A DNA stretch of 64,000 nt from Kistimonas asteriae (GTDB lineage Bacteria; Pseudomonadota; Gammaproteobacteria; Pseudomonadales; Endozoicomonadaceae), in NCBI RefSeq assembly GCF_018263925.1, contig NZ_JAEVHF010000012.1, positions 1 to 64,000 of the forward strand. The letters are read 5' to 3'. Of this stretch, positions 1 to 8,026 are shown in pieces. The first letter of the stretch is position 1. The number at the start of each line of letters is the position of its first letter. The notes below the pieces were generated by a model. The model did no database searches and was not told the origin of the DNA. It saw only the letters and a program-made list of their open reading frames with translations. The position numbers and the translations under genes are program-made.

Positions 1-21
1 GTGTAGCACAGTAAATAATCC

Positions 22-49
22 GTCAAAAAATGCTCCATGCATTTTTGAC
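22..49. other. Hairpin in the spacer before 5S rRNA
   Basis: An inverted repeat (left arm 22-32, right arm 40-49) joins an A-rich arm to a T-rich arm around a short loop. It lies in the 134 bases preceding the 5S gene. No 23S rRNA 3' end is recognisable in those bases, so the whole stretch looks like the 23S-5S internal spacer of an rRNA operon that enters the window from the left. The hairpin is a plausible pre-rRNA processing structure; that role is inference. Confidence 0.4.
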
Positions 50-134
50 ATTCCCGCCATCCCTGGCGGTCAGATTCCGGAGAGCATGAAACGTTAACAA
101 ACCAGTAAACGTATCATGATCTCAACCCGTTTTG

Positions 135-251
135 TCTGGCGACCATAGAGTATTGGCCCCACCTGATCCCATCCCGAACTCAGCAGTGAAACGATACATC
201 GCCGATGGTAGTGTGGGGTCTCCCCATGTGAGAGTAGGTCATCGCCAGGCT
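135..251 (+). rRNA. rrf: 5S ribosomal RNA
   Basis: The sequence shows the hallmarks of gammaproteobacterial 5S rRNA: a closing helix formed by TCTGGCGA at the 5' end and TCGCCAGG at the 3' end, the conserved CCCGAACTCAG segment, GCCGATGGTAGTGTGGGG, and the CCCCATGTGAGAGTAGG segment. The length of about 117 nt fits the usual 115-120 nt. It is followed directly by a tRNA-Thr gene, the arrangement known for the distal end of some gammaproteobacterial rRNA operons (for example E. coli rrnD). Ends are accurate to a few bases. Confidence 0.96.
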
Positions 252-297
252 TTAAATTTTGATCAGTATATCTGGTATTGATCGATCAAAAAGCGAT

Positions 298-373
298 GCT
301 CTTGTAGCTCAGTTGGTAGAGCACACCCTTGGTAAGGGTGAGGTCGGCGGTTCAAATCCGCCCAAGAGCTCCA
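298..373 (+). tRNA. tRNA-Thr (anticodon GGT)
   Basis: A complete 76-nt cloverleaf. The acceptor stem GCTCTTG (298-304) pairs with CAAGAGC (363-369). The D-arm contains AGCTCAGTTGGTAGAGC, the anticodon stem is CACCC/GGGTG around the loop TTGGTAA with anticodon GGT, and the T-arm contains GGTTCAAATCC. The discriminator is T370 and CCA is encoded at 371-373. It reads ACC and ACU threonine codons. It lies 46 nt after the 5S gene and is probably transcribed with it. Confidence 0.98.
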
Positions 374-377
374 GATA

Positions 378-410
378 AAAGCCCTGAAGATATCTTCAGG
401 GCTTTTTTTA
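378..410 (+). terminator. Intrinsic terminator after tRNA-Thr
   Basis: AAAGCCCTGAAGA and TCTTCAGGGCTTT form a near-perfect stem closed by a tiny loop and followed by a run of seven T. It begins five bases after the encoded CCA end, so it most likely ends the rRNA operon transcript. Confidence 0.93.
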
Positions 411-580
411 TTGCCAATAACATTAAATTCGATCGATTCATTCAAGTAAAAACTGCAAATCATGCTGTCGGTTTAGTCGCCTTACCTTCGGCCATGTATT
501 TCCCCCCCGATTCATACGACACTTTTACTATCACTGCCTACACTTGCTCATGCTGAAATCCTAAACAGGCGGAGTAAGCT

Positions 581-1357
581 ATGAGTTTGAAGTCTATAAG
601 CGGCCGTATGGCGCTAGTACTCCTTGCCGCCAGTATTGCCGGCTGCTCGACAACATCAACAAAGCAATCATGGTGGCAATGTGCCATAGCGGGCGCGACA
701 GTGGGCGGTGCCGGCGGCGCGATGTCTGATAAGGAAGCCGCTACGTGGGGTGCTGTAGGTGGCGCCCTGATCGGTAGCCTTATCTGCGCGTTAAGTGGTA
801 ATGAAGAGCCTAAAGTGACTGATTATGATCGAGACGGTGTTGCTGACACCCGTGATCGCTGTAAGAACACACCGGCAGGTGTCCCGGTCGATCAGTATGG
901 CTGTCCGATTGTTGTTGATAAGGACGCTGATAAAGATGGTGTGATGGACAAGCGTGATCGTTGCCTGAATACACCTCCCGGTGTTCATGTTGATGAATAT
1001 GGCTGCCCGGTGCCGCCAGAGCGCGTGCTCCATGATGTGACATTCAAGTTCAATTCCAGTGACTTGACCGATCAGGCTAAAACGATTCTTGATAAGGAAG
1101 CGGCTTACCTGAAGAAATACCCGGATACACATTATCAACTGGTCGGTTATACCGATACGACAGGTAATGCGACGTACAATGTCTGGCTTTCCAAACAGCG
1201 AGCCGATTCCGTGATGAACTATCTGGTTCGTCAAGGTGTGAAGAGTCAACGTTTGACTACGCTCGGTATGGGTCCGAAAGACCCTATTGCGGATAACGCA
1301 ACACTCGAGGGGCGTATGAAAAACAGACGGGTTGAGATCGAAATGGTGAATCGTTAA
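581..1357 (+). CDS. OmpA-family outer-membrane lipoprotein with thrombospondin type 3 repeats
   Basis: A 258-aa lipoprotein that probably anchors the outer membrane to peptidoglycan. Residues 1-22 are a lipoprotein signal ending in the lipobox IAGC (acylated Cys22). Residues about 36-72 are a glycine-rich, glycine-zipper-like hydrophobic stretch. Residues about 80-143 hold two calcium-binding thrombospondin type 3 repeats (DRDGVADTRDRC and DKDGVMDKRDRC, each followed by a VD-YGCP unit). Residues about 150-258 are an OmpA C-terminal domain ending in the peptidoglycan-binding helix around NRRVEIE. The start is supported by GGCGGAG upstream. It stands alone between the rRNA operon end and a convergent gene. 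The family resembles OprF/OmpA-like proteins that lack a full N-terminal barrel. Family assignment is firm; the exact role is inferred. Confidence 0.9.
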   Translation: MSLKSISGRMALVLLAASIAGCSTTSTKQSWWQCAIAGATVGGAGGAMSDKEAATWGAVGGALIGSLICALSGNEEPKVTDYDRDGVADTRDRCKNTPAGVPVDQYGCPIVVDKDADKDGVMDKRDRCLNTPPGVHVDEYGCPVPPERVLHDVTFKFNSSDLTDQAKTILDKEAAYLKKYPDTHYQLVGYTDTTGNATYNVWLSKQRADSVMNYLVRQGVKSQRLTTLGMGPKDPIADNATLEGRMKNRRVEIEMVNR

Positions 1358-1376
1358 TCAATCACAAACATATTGA

Positions 1377-2072
1377 TTATTGGTTATTGCCGGGGAAAAG
1401 CGTTTCCCCGGCAGTCGTTTGAATGTGACTAGGGGATTGGATATAAGTGCGTTTAGCTAGTTGATATTTTTTCTGTGGTAATAGTTTTTTCATTTGTATA
1501 AAGGTTTTAAGGGGGGTGTCTACCAACAGGGTGTTGACCAGCCAGTCAGGGATATTGCCGCCGGGTTCAATGTGTGCGGTATAACTAATTTCCATTGTCT
1601 GGTTTTTAATGGGGACAATGGCCCATTCGCCGGTTAAGTAAGGAACACGGACATAATCATTTTTTTCAGGGAGGTAATGGGGGAGTCCCTTCATGGTAAT
1701 CCGCACAGTCTGCGTTTGCGGATCCTGTTTCAGTTCACTGTAAATGATGGCATCCCGGTCTTGGACAGGCCAGGGAAGGTCATTGATGGTGTAGTTGTAC
1801 GCTTGTGTTGGCGAATCGCTGTGAACCCGTTTCAGTGAAAGACAGCTATATAACCAGTCTGGCCCTGCCTGAGTATCTTCCAGCAAAGCAACGAGTGCGG
1901 TCAGTGTACTGTCGACCGTGGTGACTGCCCTGAATGCCTTAAGGGGTGAGTCTTCAACATCTTTGGTGTAAACCGAGATGCCTTCTTGCTCCTTGACCAG
2001 TTCCCATGCGATCAGTGATGGCGAAAAGCTGAGAATTTGGCACAGGAGCAGAATGTTGATCGACGCTTTCAT
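1377..2072 (-). CDS. START-domain (SRPBCC fold) lipid-binding-like secreted protein
   Basis: A 231-aa protein with an N-terminal signal peptide (about residues 1-22, ending in SLIA before WELVKEQEGI). The body, residues about 25-205, has the pattern of bacterial START-domain proteins: WELVKEQEGISVYTKDVEDS near the start, the WPVQDRDAI segment in the middle and GGNIPDWLVN towards the end. START domains bind lipids or other hydrophobic ligands in a deep cavity; the ligand here is unknown. The gene is convergent with the OmpA lipoprotein gene and ends 19 bases from it. A 12-bp GC-rich inverted repeat at 1388-1412 lies inside its last codons. No strong ribosome binding site was seen at the chosen ATG. 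Confidence 0.8.
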   Translation of the reverse strand: MKASINILLLCQILSFSPSLIAWELVKEQEGISVYTKDVEDSPLKAFRAVTTVDSTLTALVALLEDTQAGPDWLYSCLSLKRVHSDSPTQAYNYTINDLPWPVQDRDAIIYSELKQDPQTQTVRITMKGLPHYLPEKNDYVRVPYLTGEWAIVPIKNQTMEISYTAHIEPGGNIPDWLVNTLLVDTPLKTFIQMKKLLPQKKYQLAKRTYIQSPSHIQTTAGETLFPGNNQ

Positions 2073-2343
2073 TGCTATTTTTTATTCTTTTTTTCAGAAC
2101 CAACGTATGGATATGACTGTCCAATTGTATACATTGGATAGGTAATTTTTGGTTAGCATAATGGACAATAAGGTTATTGAACAGAACCTGTACGTAGAGC
2201 AGGTATCGATAAGCCAAACTTGTACAGCGCCATCTGTAAGAGTTTTCTAGAATAATTAGGCGGTTGAATATATAACCATCTTAGATAAGGGCTGGTTCTC
2301 GCAGGAGCCAGAGTGGACTCATTGACCCGGGGTAAGCAACAGT

Positions 2344-5300
2344 ATGTATCAAACAGAAGACGTCCTTACGCCAGAATTTCTCCAGCAGGGCTCAGATGCG
2401 CTGAAAGCGACTATATCCGGTTGTTACGGGCTGGATGAATCCGAGTGGCTTTCACATCTGATGGCATTGGCGGAGCCGTCTTCAGAGGAAATGTCAGCGG
2501 TATCTGCTCGTGCTGCCCGGTTAATCGAGCAGGTGCGGAGTCGTGATGACGCCATACTGATGATCGATGCGCTGTTGCTTCAGTACAGCCTTGATACCCG
2601 CGAGGGTATCCTGCTGATGTGCCTGGCAGAAGCCCTGATGCGCGTACCGGATGCGCAGACTGCCGATGCCCTGATCCGCGATAAACTGAGTGTGGCGGAT
2701 TGGGAGCAGTATCTGCGAAAGAGTGAGTCTCTGCTGGTCAATGCCTCAACCTGGGGGCTGATGTTGACCGGCAAGGTTGTGACGATGGATGCCTCTGTGG
2801 ATGGATCACCCGCTGGTGTGATCAATCGTCTGGTGAATCGCCTGGGTGAGCCTGTCATCCGGAAGGCTATGCATCAGGCCATGAAAATCATGGGCAAACA
2901 TTTTGTATTGGGGCGTACCATTCAGGAAGCCTTGAAGCATGCCCGGGAGTATCAGGAAAAAGGCTATACCTATTCCTTTGATATGCTGGGCGAAGCCGCA
3001 CTAACCGCCAGAGATGCCAGCCTTTATTATGATGCCTATGCCCAGGCAATAGAAACCATCAGCAACAGCCAGAATAATGATGGCAATGTGCCCTCACCGA
3101 CGATCTCCATCAAGCTCTCAGCGTTGCATCCCCGCTATGAAGTATCCCAGGAAAAGCGGGTAATGACCGAGCTCTTTGATGCGTTGCTGGCATTGCTTCA
3201 GAAAGCGCGGGCGAGCAATGTCGGGATTACCATTGACGCTGAAGAAGCGGATCGTCTTGAATTGTCACTGAATCTGTTTGAAAAGCTGTATCGCCATCCG
3301 TCCCTGGCAGGATGGAATCAGTTTGGCCTGGTTGTTCAAGCTTACTCCAAGCGTGCACTGCCGGTACTCTGCTGGATGGCTGCATTGGCTCGTGAAGTCG
3401 GTGACTGCATTCCTGTCCGGCTTGTAAAAGGGGCTTATTGGGACAGTGAAATCAAGCTGGCGCAACAGTTGGGGCTATCAAATTACCCGGTGTTTACACG
3501 CAAGGAAGCGACGGATGTCTCTTACCTTGCCTGTGCCCGTTTTCTTTTAAACGATAACGTTTCAGGACTGCTTTACCCGCAGTTTGCTACCCATAATGCC
3601 CATACTGTCGCAAGTATTTTAACCATGGCCTCTCACCGGCAGTTTGAGTTCCAACGCCTGCATGGTATGGGCGATGCGCTCTACAATACCCTGATGGAGC
3701 AGGAGCCAGTGACAGTCAGGATTTATGCGCCGGTTGGTAGTCATCAAAACCTTTTGCCTTATCTGGTCAGGCGATTGCTGGAAAATGGCGCTAATACATC
3801 GTTTGTGCATCGGTTGGTGGATGCTAAAACGCCTGTTGCGGATTTGGTCAAGCATCCCGTCACTGTTTTACGCGGTCACGCGTCATTGGCTAATGAGCGT
3901 ATTCCTCTTCCACCGTACATTTTTGGTGATTCCCGCCTTAATTCAGCAGGTATCAATATTCATATTGAATCCCAGTGGCAACCCTTTCAGGCAGGCGTCA
4001 GCGACTATTTACAGACAGTGTATTCGGCGACCCCCATTATCAATGGCCAACGGGTCATGAGTGGTCATTGCCATGCGGTGCAGTGCCCTTATCAGTTGCA
4101 GGAAAAAGTGGGAGAGATTTATTGGGCGGATACGCAAAACGTTCAGCAAGCGATTGAGGTTGCAGCCAGTGCTTTCCCTGCCTGGAGCAATAGACCCGTC
4201 GATGAACGGGCAGTCTGTCTGGAACGACTGGCCGATTTACTGGAATCTCATCAGCAGGAATTGGTGGCTCTGTGCCATCGTGAAGCCGGGAAGACCATAC
4301 AGGACAGTATTGACGAAATTCGTGAGGCGGTTGATTTCTGCCGCTACTATGCGCTGCAGGCAAGAGAGCGTTTTACTGTCAGCGCCATGACCGGTCCGAC
4401 CGGTGAACTGGATGAACTTTATCTGACGGGTAGAGGTGTGTTTGCCTGTATCAGCCCCTGGAATTTTCCGCTGGCGATATTTTTAGGGCAGATTACCGCA
4501 GCCCTGGTGGCTGGTAATACGGTGATCGCCAAACCCGCAGAACAGACCGGCCTGGTTGCCTGGCGAGCGGTACAGTTAATGCTGGAGGCAGGAGTCCCTG
4601 AGGATGTCATACAATTCCTGCCCGGTGATGGTTACACCGTGGGTGCTGCTCTGGTAGCGGATGAACGGGTCGCTGGCGTGGCTTTCACCGGTTCGACGGA
4701 TACGGCGAAACAGATTAACCGTTCACTGGCCGCCAGAGAGGGGGGGATTGCGACCCTGGTCGCTGAGACGGGTGGCCAGAATGCCATGATCGTCGACTCT
4801 ACCGCGCTACCGGAGCAGGTGGTTATTGATGTCGTCCATTCTGCCTTTACCAGTGCCGGACAGCGCTGTTCAGCCCTTCGGGTGTTATATCTGCAGCAGG
4901 ATGTGGCAGATCGAATGATCGACCTGTTGAAAGGTGCGATGTCTGAGTTGGCTGTTGGTAATCCGGTGCTGCATGAAACGGATATTGGTCCTGTTATCGA
5001 TGCTGAAGCGCGTGATCAGTTACAAGCGCATGTCAACAGCATGAAGGCATCGGCAGTCTTGTTGGCTGAAACACCACTGGCTGCTGATTGTCACAATGGC
5101 TGTTTTCTGGCTCCGGTAGCTTTTGAAATACAGTCGATCAAAGAGCTTGATAAAGAACACTTTGGCCCGGTGCTTCATGTCATTCGTTATGCGGCGAGTG
5201 AACTGGATCGGGTGATTGATGAGATTAATGAAACGGGCTTTGGGCTGACACTGGGTATTCATACACGCAATGAAGCGACAGCGGCTTATATTGACCGTCG

Positions 5301-5511
5301 AGTCAGAGCGGGGAATGTTTATATTAACCGTAACCAGATAGGCGCCGTTGTCGGGGTGCAGCCATTTGGCGGGCAGGGGTTGTCAGGGACGGGGCCTAAA
5401 GCGGGTGGACCCCATTATCTGCTTCGATTTGTGACGGAGCGTACCCGGTCAACCAATACAACCGCCGTTGGCGGAAATGCCACCCTATTGTCATTGGGGG
5501 CCGGTGGTTAA
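2344..5511 (+). CDS. putA: Bifunctional proline dehydrogenase / L-glutamate gamma-semialdehyde dehydrogenase PutA (no DNA-binding domain)
   Basis: This 1055-aa enzyme oxidises proline to glutamate in two steps, passing electrons from FAD to quinone and then reducing NAD+. The proline dehydrogenase barrel occupies roughly residues 130-440 and contains RLVKGAYWDSEI starting at residue 359. The aldehyde dehydrogenase module covers roughly 540-1010, with the general-base glutamate at E808 (AETGGQN) and the nucleophile C842 (SAGQRCSALR). Enterobacterial PutA is about 1320 aa because of an N-terminal ribbon-helix-helix repressor domain and a C-terminal extension. Here the protein begins directly with the helical arm region, so it cannot autoregulate the put genes in the E. 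coli manner. putP lies 2.5 kb downstream, separated by two unrelated genes. Confidence 0.97.
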   Translation: MYQTEDVLTPEFLQQGSDALKATISGCYGLDESEWLSHLMALAEPSSEEMSAVSARAARLIEQVRSRDDAILMIDALLLQYSLDTREGILLMCLAEALMRVPDAQTADALIRDKLSVADWEQYLRKSESLLVNASTWGLMLTGKVVTMDASVDGSPAGVINRLVNRLGEPVIRKAMHQAMKIMGKHFVLGRTIQEALKHAREYQEKGYTYSFDMLGEAALTARDASLYYDAYAQAIETISNSQNNDGNVPSPTISIKLSALHPRYEVSQEKRVMTELFDALLALLQKARASNVGITIDAEEADRLELSLNLFEKLYRHPSLAGWNQFGLVVQAYSKRALPVLCWMAALAREVGDCIPVRLVKGAYWDSEIKLAQQLGLSNYPVFTRKEATDVSYLACARFLLNDNVSGLLYPQFATHNAHTVASILTMASHRQFEFQRLHGMGDALYNTLMEQEPVTVRIYAPVGSHQNLLPYLVRRLLENGANTSFVHRLVDAKTPVADLVKHPVTVLRGHASLANERIPLPPYIFGDSRLNSAGINIHIESQWQPFQAGVSDYLQTVYSATPIINGQRVMSGHCHAVQCPYQLQEKVGEIYWADTQNVQQAIEVAASAFPAWSNRPVDERAVCLERLADLLESHQQELVALCHREAGKTIQDSIDEIREAVDFCRYYALQARERFTVSAMTGPTGELDELYLTGRGVFACISPWNFPLAIFLGQITAALVAGNTVIAKPAEQTGLVAWRAVQLMLEAGVPEDVIQFLPGDGYTVGAALVADERVAGVAFTGSTDTAKQINRSLAAREGGIATLVAETGGQNAMIVDSTALPEQVVIDVVHSAFTSAGQRCSALRVLYLQQDVADRMIDLLKGAMSELAVGNPVLHETDIGPVIDAEARDQLQAHVNSMKASAVLLAETPLAADCHNGCFLAPVAFEIQSIKELDKEHFGPVLHVIRYAASELDRVIDEINETGFGLTLGIHTRNEATAAYIDRRVRAGNVYINRNQIGAVVGVQPFGGQGLSGTGPKAGGPHYLLRFVTERTRSTNTTAVGGNATLLSLGAGG

Positions 5512-5534
5512 AAAATCTGAGTTTGAAAGGATGC

Positions 5535-5572
5535 AAAAAGGGGTAAGCCGTCTGTCCAGACGTCGTTACCCC
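5535..5572 (-). terminator. Intrinsic terminator of the histidine-rich membrane protein gene
   Basis: Read on the minus strand, GGGGTAACGACGTCTG pairs imperfectly with CAGACGGCTTACCCC and is followed by TTTTTGC. The T-run is on the minus-strand side, so it terminates the gene ending at 5566, whose last codon falls inside the stem. The same hairpin lies 30 bases after the putA stop and may also help to end putA transcripts. Confidence 0.75.
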
Positions 5573-6630
5573 TGCGTTTCCAGTAAGTTTTTCTGAATGG
5601 CCGGTTTTCTCAGTTTCCAGATTTGCGAATCCACGATGTAATGATGGAAATTGATAGTGGCGTATATTAAAAGTGCCAGAGGCAGCCCGGTGCTCAGTGT
5701 GGTTGAAGCAACAATGGCTTCCAGATTGAAATAGATAACCGTGGATAGTGTGAAACAGGCACCCAGGTAGATCAGGAGCCGACCGGGTTGGCTCAGGAAG
5801 GAAATCACACGGTGATCCTTTTCAATGCCGGTGGCATAACGTTTGCGGTTAAATAACCAGACAAATCCAATGTACTGTGCGTTATGCCAGATATTAATGG
5901 TGAGCCAGCTGCAGTTAATGTCATTAATCACGACGTAAGAAAGCGTGTAAATAAAAAAGTGGGTCAGCACATAACCGAAGTAAAAGGGCGTGATCTCTTT
6001 CCTGAGTAATGCGCGGGTGCCGTTAATCATCCAGTAAATAATTGCGCTAAAACAGATGGCCAGTAATACCAGGCGGACGCTTTCTGGCAAGGCAACTGTC
6101 CATATGGGAATGCCCAGGAAGTGACTGTGTCCTGCGCTGATCATGTAAACAAATGTGGTAAAAGGCACCAGGTAAAATGCAATACGTTGACCGGAATGCG
6201 TTGCAAATACTTTGCACTGGCCTTTCATGCCGTAGGATTTCGCCACGCCTTCGCTCTGGCGGGAATAGTGGTACCACTGCCAATAGAGGTAAACACTGCC
6301 GATCAGTGCAGCATTGGTGAATGAATAGATCAAACAAACAACCGCAATGATCATCAAAGGTAAAGGGGCTAAGAAAAACCAGTTCTCCCTGGCGCTTTTT
6401 TTATCGAAACCTATTCGCGTAAACGTTGAAATGACATGGTGGTAACCGAGGATCCACAGGTCAGCAATCAATATCCATTCAAACCAGTCAGGTATCAGAT
6501 ACGCGCATAAACCGGAAACAATGGCTATGAACGGAATAAAATAAATAAACAAATAATCGCCGCTGATAGCGGGAAACAATTGCTGTTGTGAATAGCTGGG
6601 CGCTGTGTGCATGGTGTTATTTAGAATCAT
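5566..6630 (-). CDS. Polytopic membrane protein with conserved-looking histidine motifs, function unknown
   Basis: A 354-aa protein with about nine hydrophobic segments and no family I can name securely. Histidines sit at the ends of membrane segments in a repeated style: LGYHHV (H64, H65), WQWYHYSRQ (H121), SAGHSHF (H168, H170), THFF (H224), NIWHNAQY (H249) and NFHHYIVD (H329, H330). Such spacing recalls membrane-embedded di-iron or haem proteins, but no canonical HX(3-4)H/HX(2-3)HH desaturase box is complete, so an enzymatic role is only a suggestion. I recall uncharacterised bacterial proteins with a similar HYxRQ-G-Y segment and a terminal FHHY-D-W-K segment. It is convergent with putA. 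No clear ribosome binding site supports the start; ATG at residue 7 is an alternative. Confidence 0.65.
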   Translation of the reverse strand: MILNNTMHTAPSYSQQQLFPAISGDYLFIYFIPFIAIVSGLCAYLIPDWFEWILIADLWILGYHHVISTFTRIGFDKKSARENWFFLAPLPLMIIAVVCLIYSFTNAALIGSVYLYWQWYHYSRQSEGVAKSYGMKGQCKVFATHSGQRIAFYLVPFTTFVYMISAGHSHFLGIPIWTVALPESVRLVLLAICFSAIIYWMINGTRALLRKEITPFYFGYVLTHFFIYTLSYVVINDINCSWLTINIWHNAQYIGFVWLFNRKRYATGIEKDHRVISFLSQPGRLLIYLGACFTLSTVIYFNLEAIVASTTLSTGLPLALLIYATINFHHYIVDSQIWKLRKPAIQKNLLETQG

Positions 6631-6716
6631 CCATTATTCATACTCGAAATATAGCATAGAGGATGTATTGGTATTAGCAGGCTGGTGAGACCTGTAGAGA
6701 GGTCGAGCTAGATGGG

Positions 6717-7763
6717 TTACTTCGATGACGCCGAAACAACATTGATCTGAATATGGCGGATGGCCTTACGTTGCCAAGTATAGGCAATGTGTATTGTGCC
6801 GTTACTGTCTTCTATCACTGCGGGGTAGGAAAATTCCCCATCACCTTCTTCCAGCGTCATTAGTTGTTGCCAGTGTCTGCCGTCACGACTGAGAGCAAGA
6901 GTCAGTGGGGTGCGTCCGGCAACCACCGGATTGTATACCAGTAGATGGTGACCATTACGCAATGTGACAGCATCAAGCGCTGAGTTGGGGTTGGGTAGCT
7001 GGGTGGCTGTCAGGGCTGACCAGCTGAGACCAGAATCGTGAGATCTGGTTTCGGCAATAACGCCGGAATGAGTTCTGCATAATGCCTGTATGTGTCCTTC
7101 AGGATGGGTGAGAAGTGTGGGTTGGATGGCGCCCAGCATCTGTGGGTCTTCAACGGGTATTTGATGGCGGTGGCTACCATCGTCTATCTCAAAATGGACT
7201 TTCCAGCCCTGGTGTTCAGTGCTGGATGGATAAAGGATGTGCCTGTTGGGGAGTTGTATTGGCTTGTTCCTGATAGGGCCGAGATAGCCTTGAGGATTGG
7301 ACTGGGGTGTTGACCAGGTTTTGCCATCAGTGGACACGGAATGGTATCCCCGCCAGGTACGCGGTGAGCTGCCTACTTTGTAGTGAAGGTGCAAATGGCT
7401 GCCATCGTTAAAAAGTACAGGGTTCCAGTGCGCTTCCTCCCTATTGTCTGGCGTTGTCGGAGTTAATAGGGTCGGTGCATGCCACTGACCGTTTTCAAAG
7501 TGCGCTCCCCAGATGCGAACGTCTGGCTGTCCTTCCTGACTGCCGCCGAACCAGGCTGCCATTAATGAGCCCGGTTTGACCTCTGTGAGTGTCGCGGCAT
7601 GGCAGGCCTCGGTAGGGAGTGAGTCCGGCGATATAACAAACGCTTTACTGATCATGTTGAGTCGAATGTCAGCAGTCTCTGTCATCGTGTCGGCCTGCAG
7701 ATAGGTAATTAACAGAAAACTATGCCACATCAACGTGTGGCTAATGATGGATGGCGATTTCAT
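6717..7763 (-). CDS. Sialidase-like (BNR/Asp-box) exported protein
   Basis: A 348-aa protein of the BNR_2 sialidase superfamily, a six-bladed beta-propeller. Visible features are the family opening CHAATLTEVKPGSLMAAWFG, three Asp-box motifs (STDGKTWS, SHDSGLSWS, SRDGRHWQ), and the blade motif GPIRNKPIQLPNRHILYP. Residues 1-25 form a hydrophobic leader, suggesting export. Members range from true exo-sialidases to polysaccharide-acting or inactive relatives. This subgroup (AWFGG-EG-PDV-IW) is usually annotated only as sialidase-like, so the substrate is unknown. It lies upstream of the histidine-rich membrane protein gene on the same strand, with an 86-base gap. No good SD precedes the start, and ATG codons at residues 12, 26 and 37 are alternatives. 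Confidence 0.75.
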   Translation of the reverse strand: MKSPSIISHTLMWHSFLLITYLQADTMTETADIRLNMISKAFVISPDSLPTEACHAATLTEVKPGSLMAAWFGGSQEGQPDVRIWGAHFENGQWHAPTLLTPTTPDNREEAHWNPVLFNDGSHLHLHYKVGSSPRTWRGYHSVSTDGKTWSTPQSNPQGYLGPIRNKPIQLPNRHILYPSSTEHQGWKVHFEIDDGSHRHQIPVEDPQMLGAIQPTLLTHPEGHIQALCRTHSGVIAETRSHDSGLSWSALTATQLPNPNSALDAVTLRNGHHLLVYNPVVAGRTPLTLALSRDGRHWQQLMTLEEGDGEFSYPAVIEDSNGTIHIAYTWQRKAIRHIQINVVSASSK

Positions 7764-8026
7764 CGCAAAAACGAATATCAGTATTGATTAATAATGAATG
7801 ATATCGCTTTAGTCATTCGTCAAGTGTATTGCCCGTAATACAGGCAAATTATCAGGTCTTGGCAATAAATCTGGAACTTTTGTCGATATAGTCGAGATTT
7901 GTTAGTAATTTCCGCAGTCTGCATACCTCCGCAAAGAACAGCTACTACATTGGATAGTCATTATTTCAGCAACTGAAACTTTTGCTGCAGATTGATTGTC
8001 TAAAACTCCAGAAAGGAGCTTAATGT

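Noticed and set aside
278..289. TTGATCGATCAA between 5S rRNA and tRNA-Thr, resembling an FNR box
   Set aside because: The half-sites are separated by two bases instead of four, and it lies inside a transcribed rRNA operon, so it is a simple palindrome.
791..1249. 152-codon frame opposite the OmpA-type lipoprotein gene
   Set aside because: Shadow of a well-supported gene; its sequence has no family features and no ribosome binding site.
1388..1412. GC-rich hairpin after the OmpA lipoprotein gene as a terminator
   Set aside because: It lies within the coding end of the convergent START-domain gene and lacks a T-run on either side, so terminator function is not supported.
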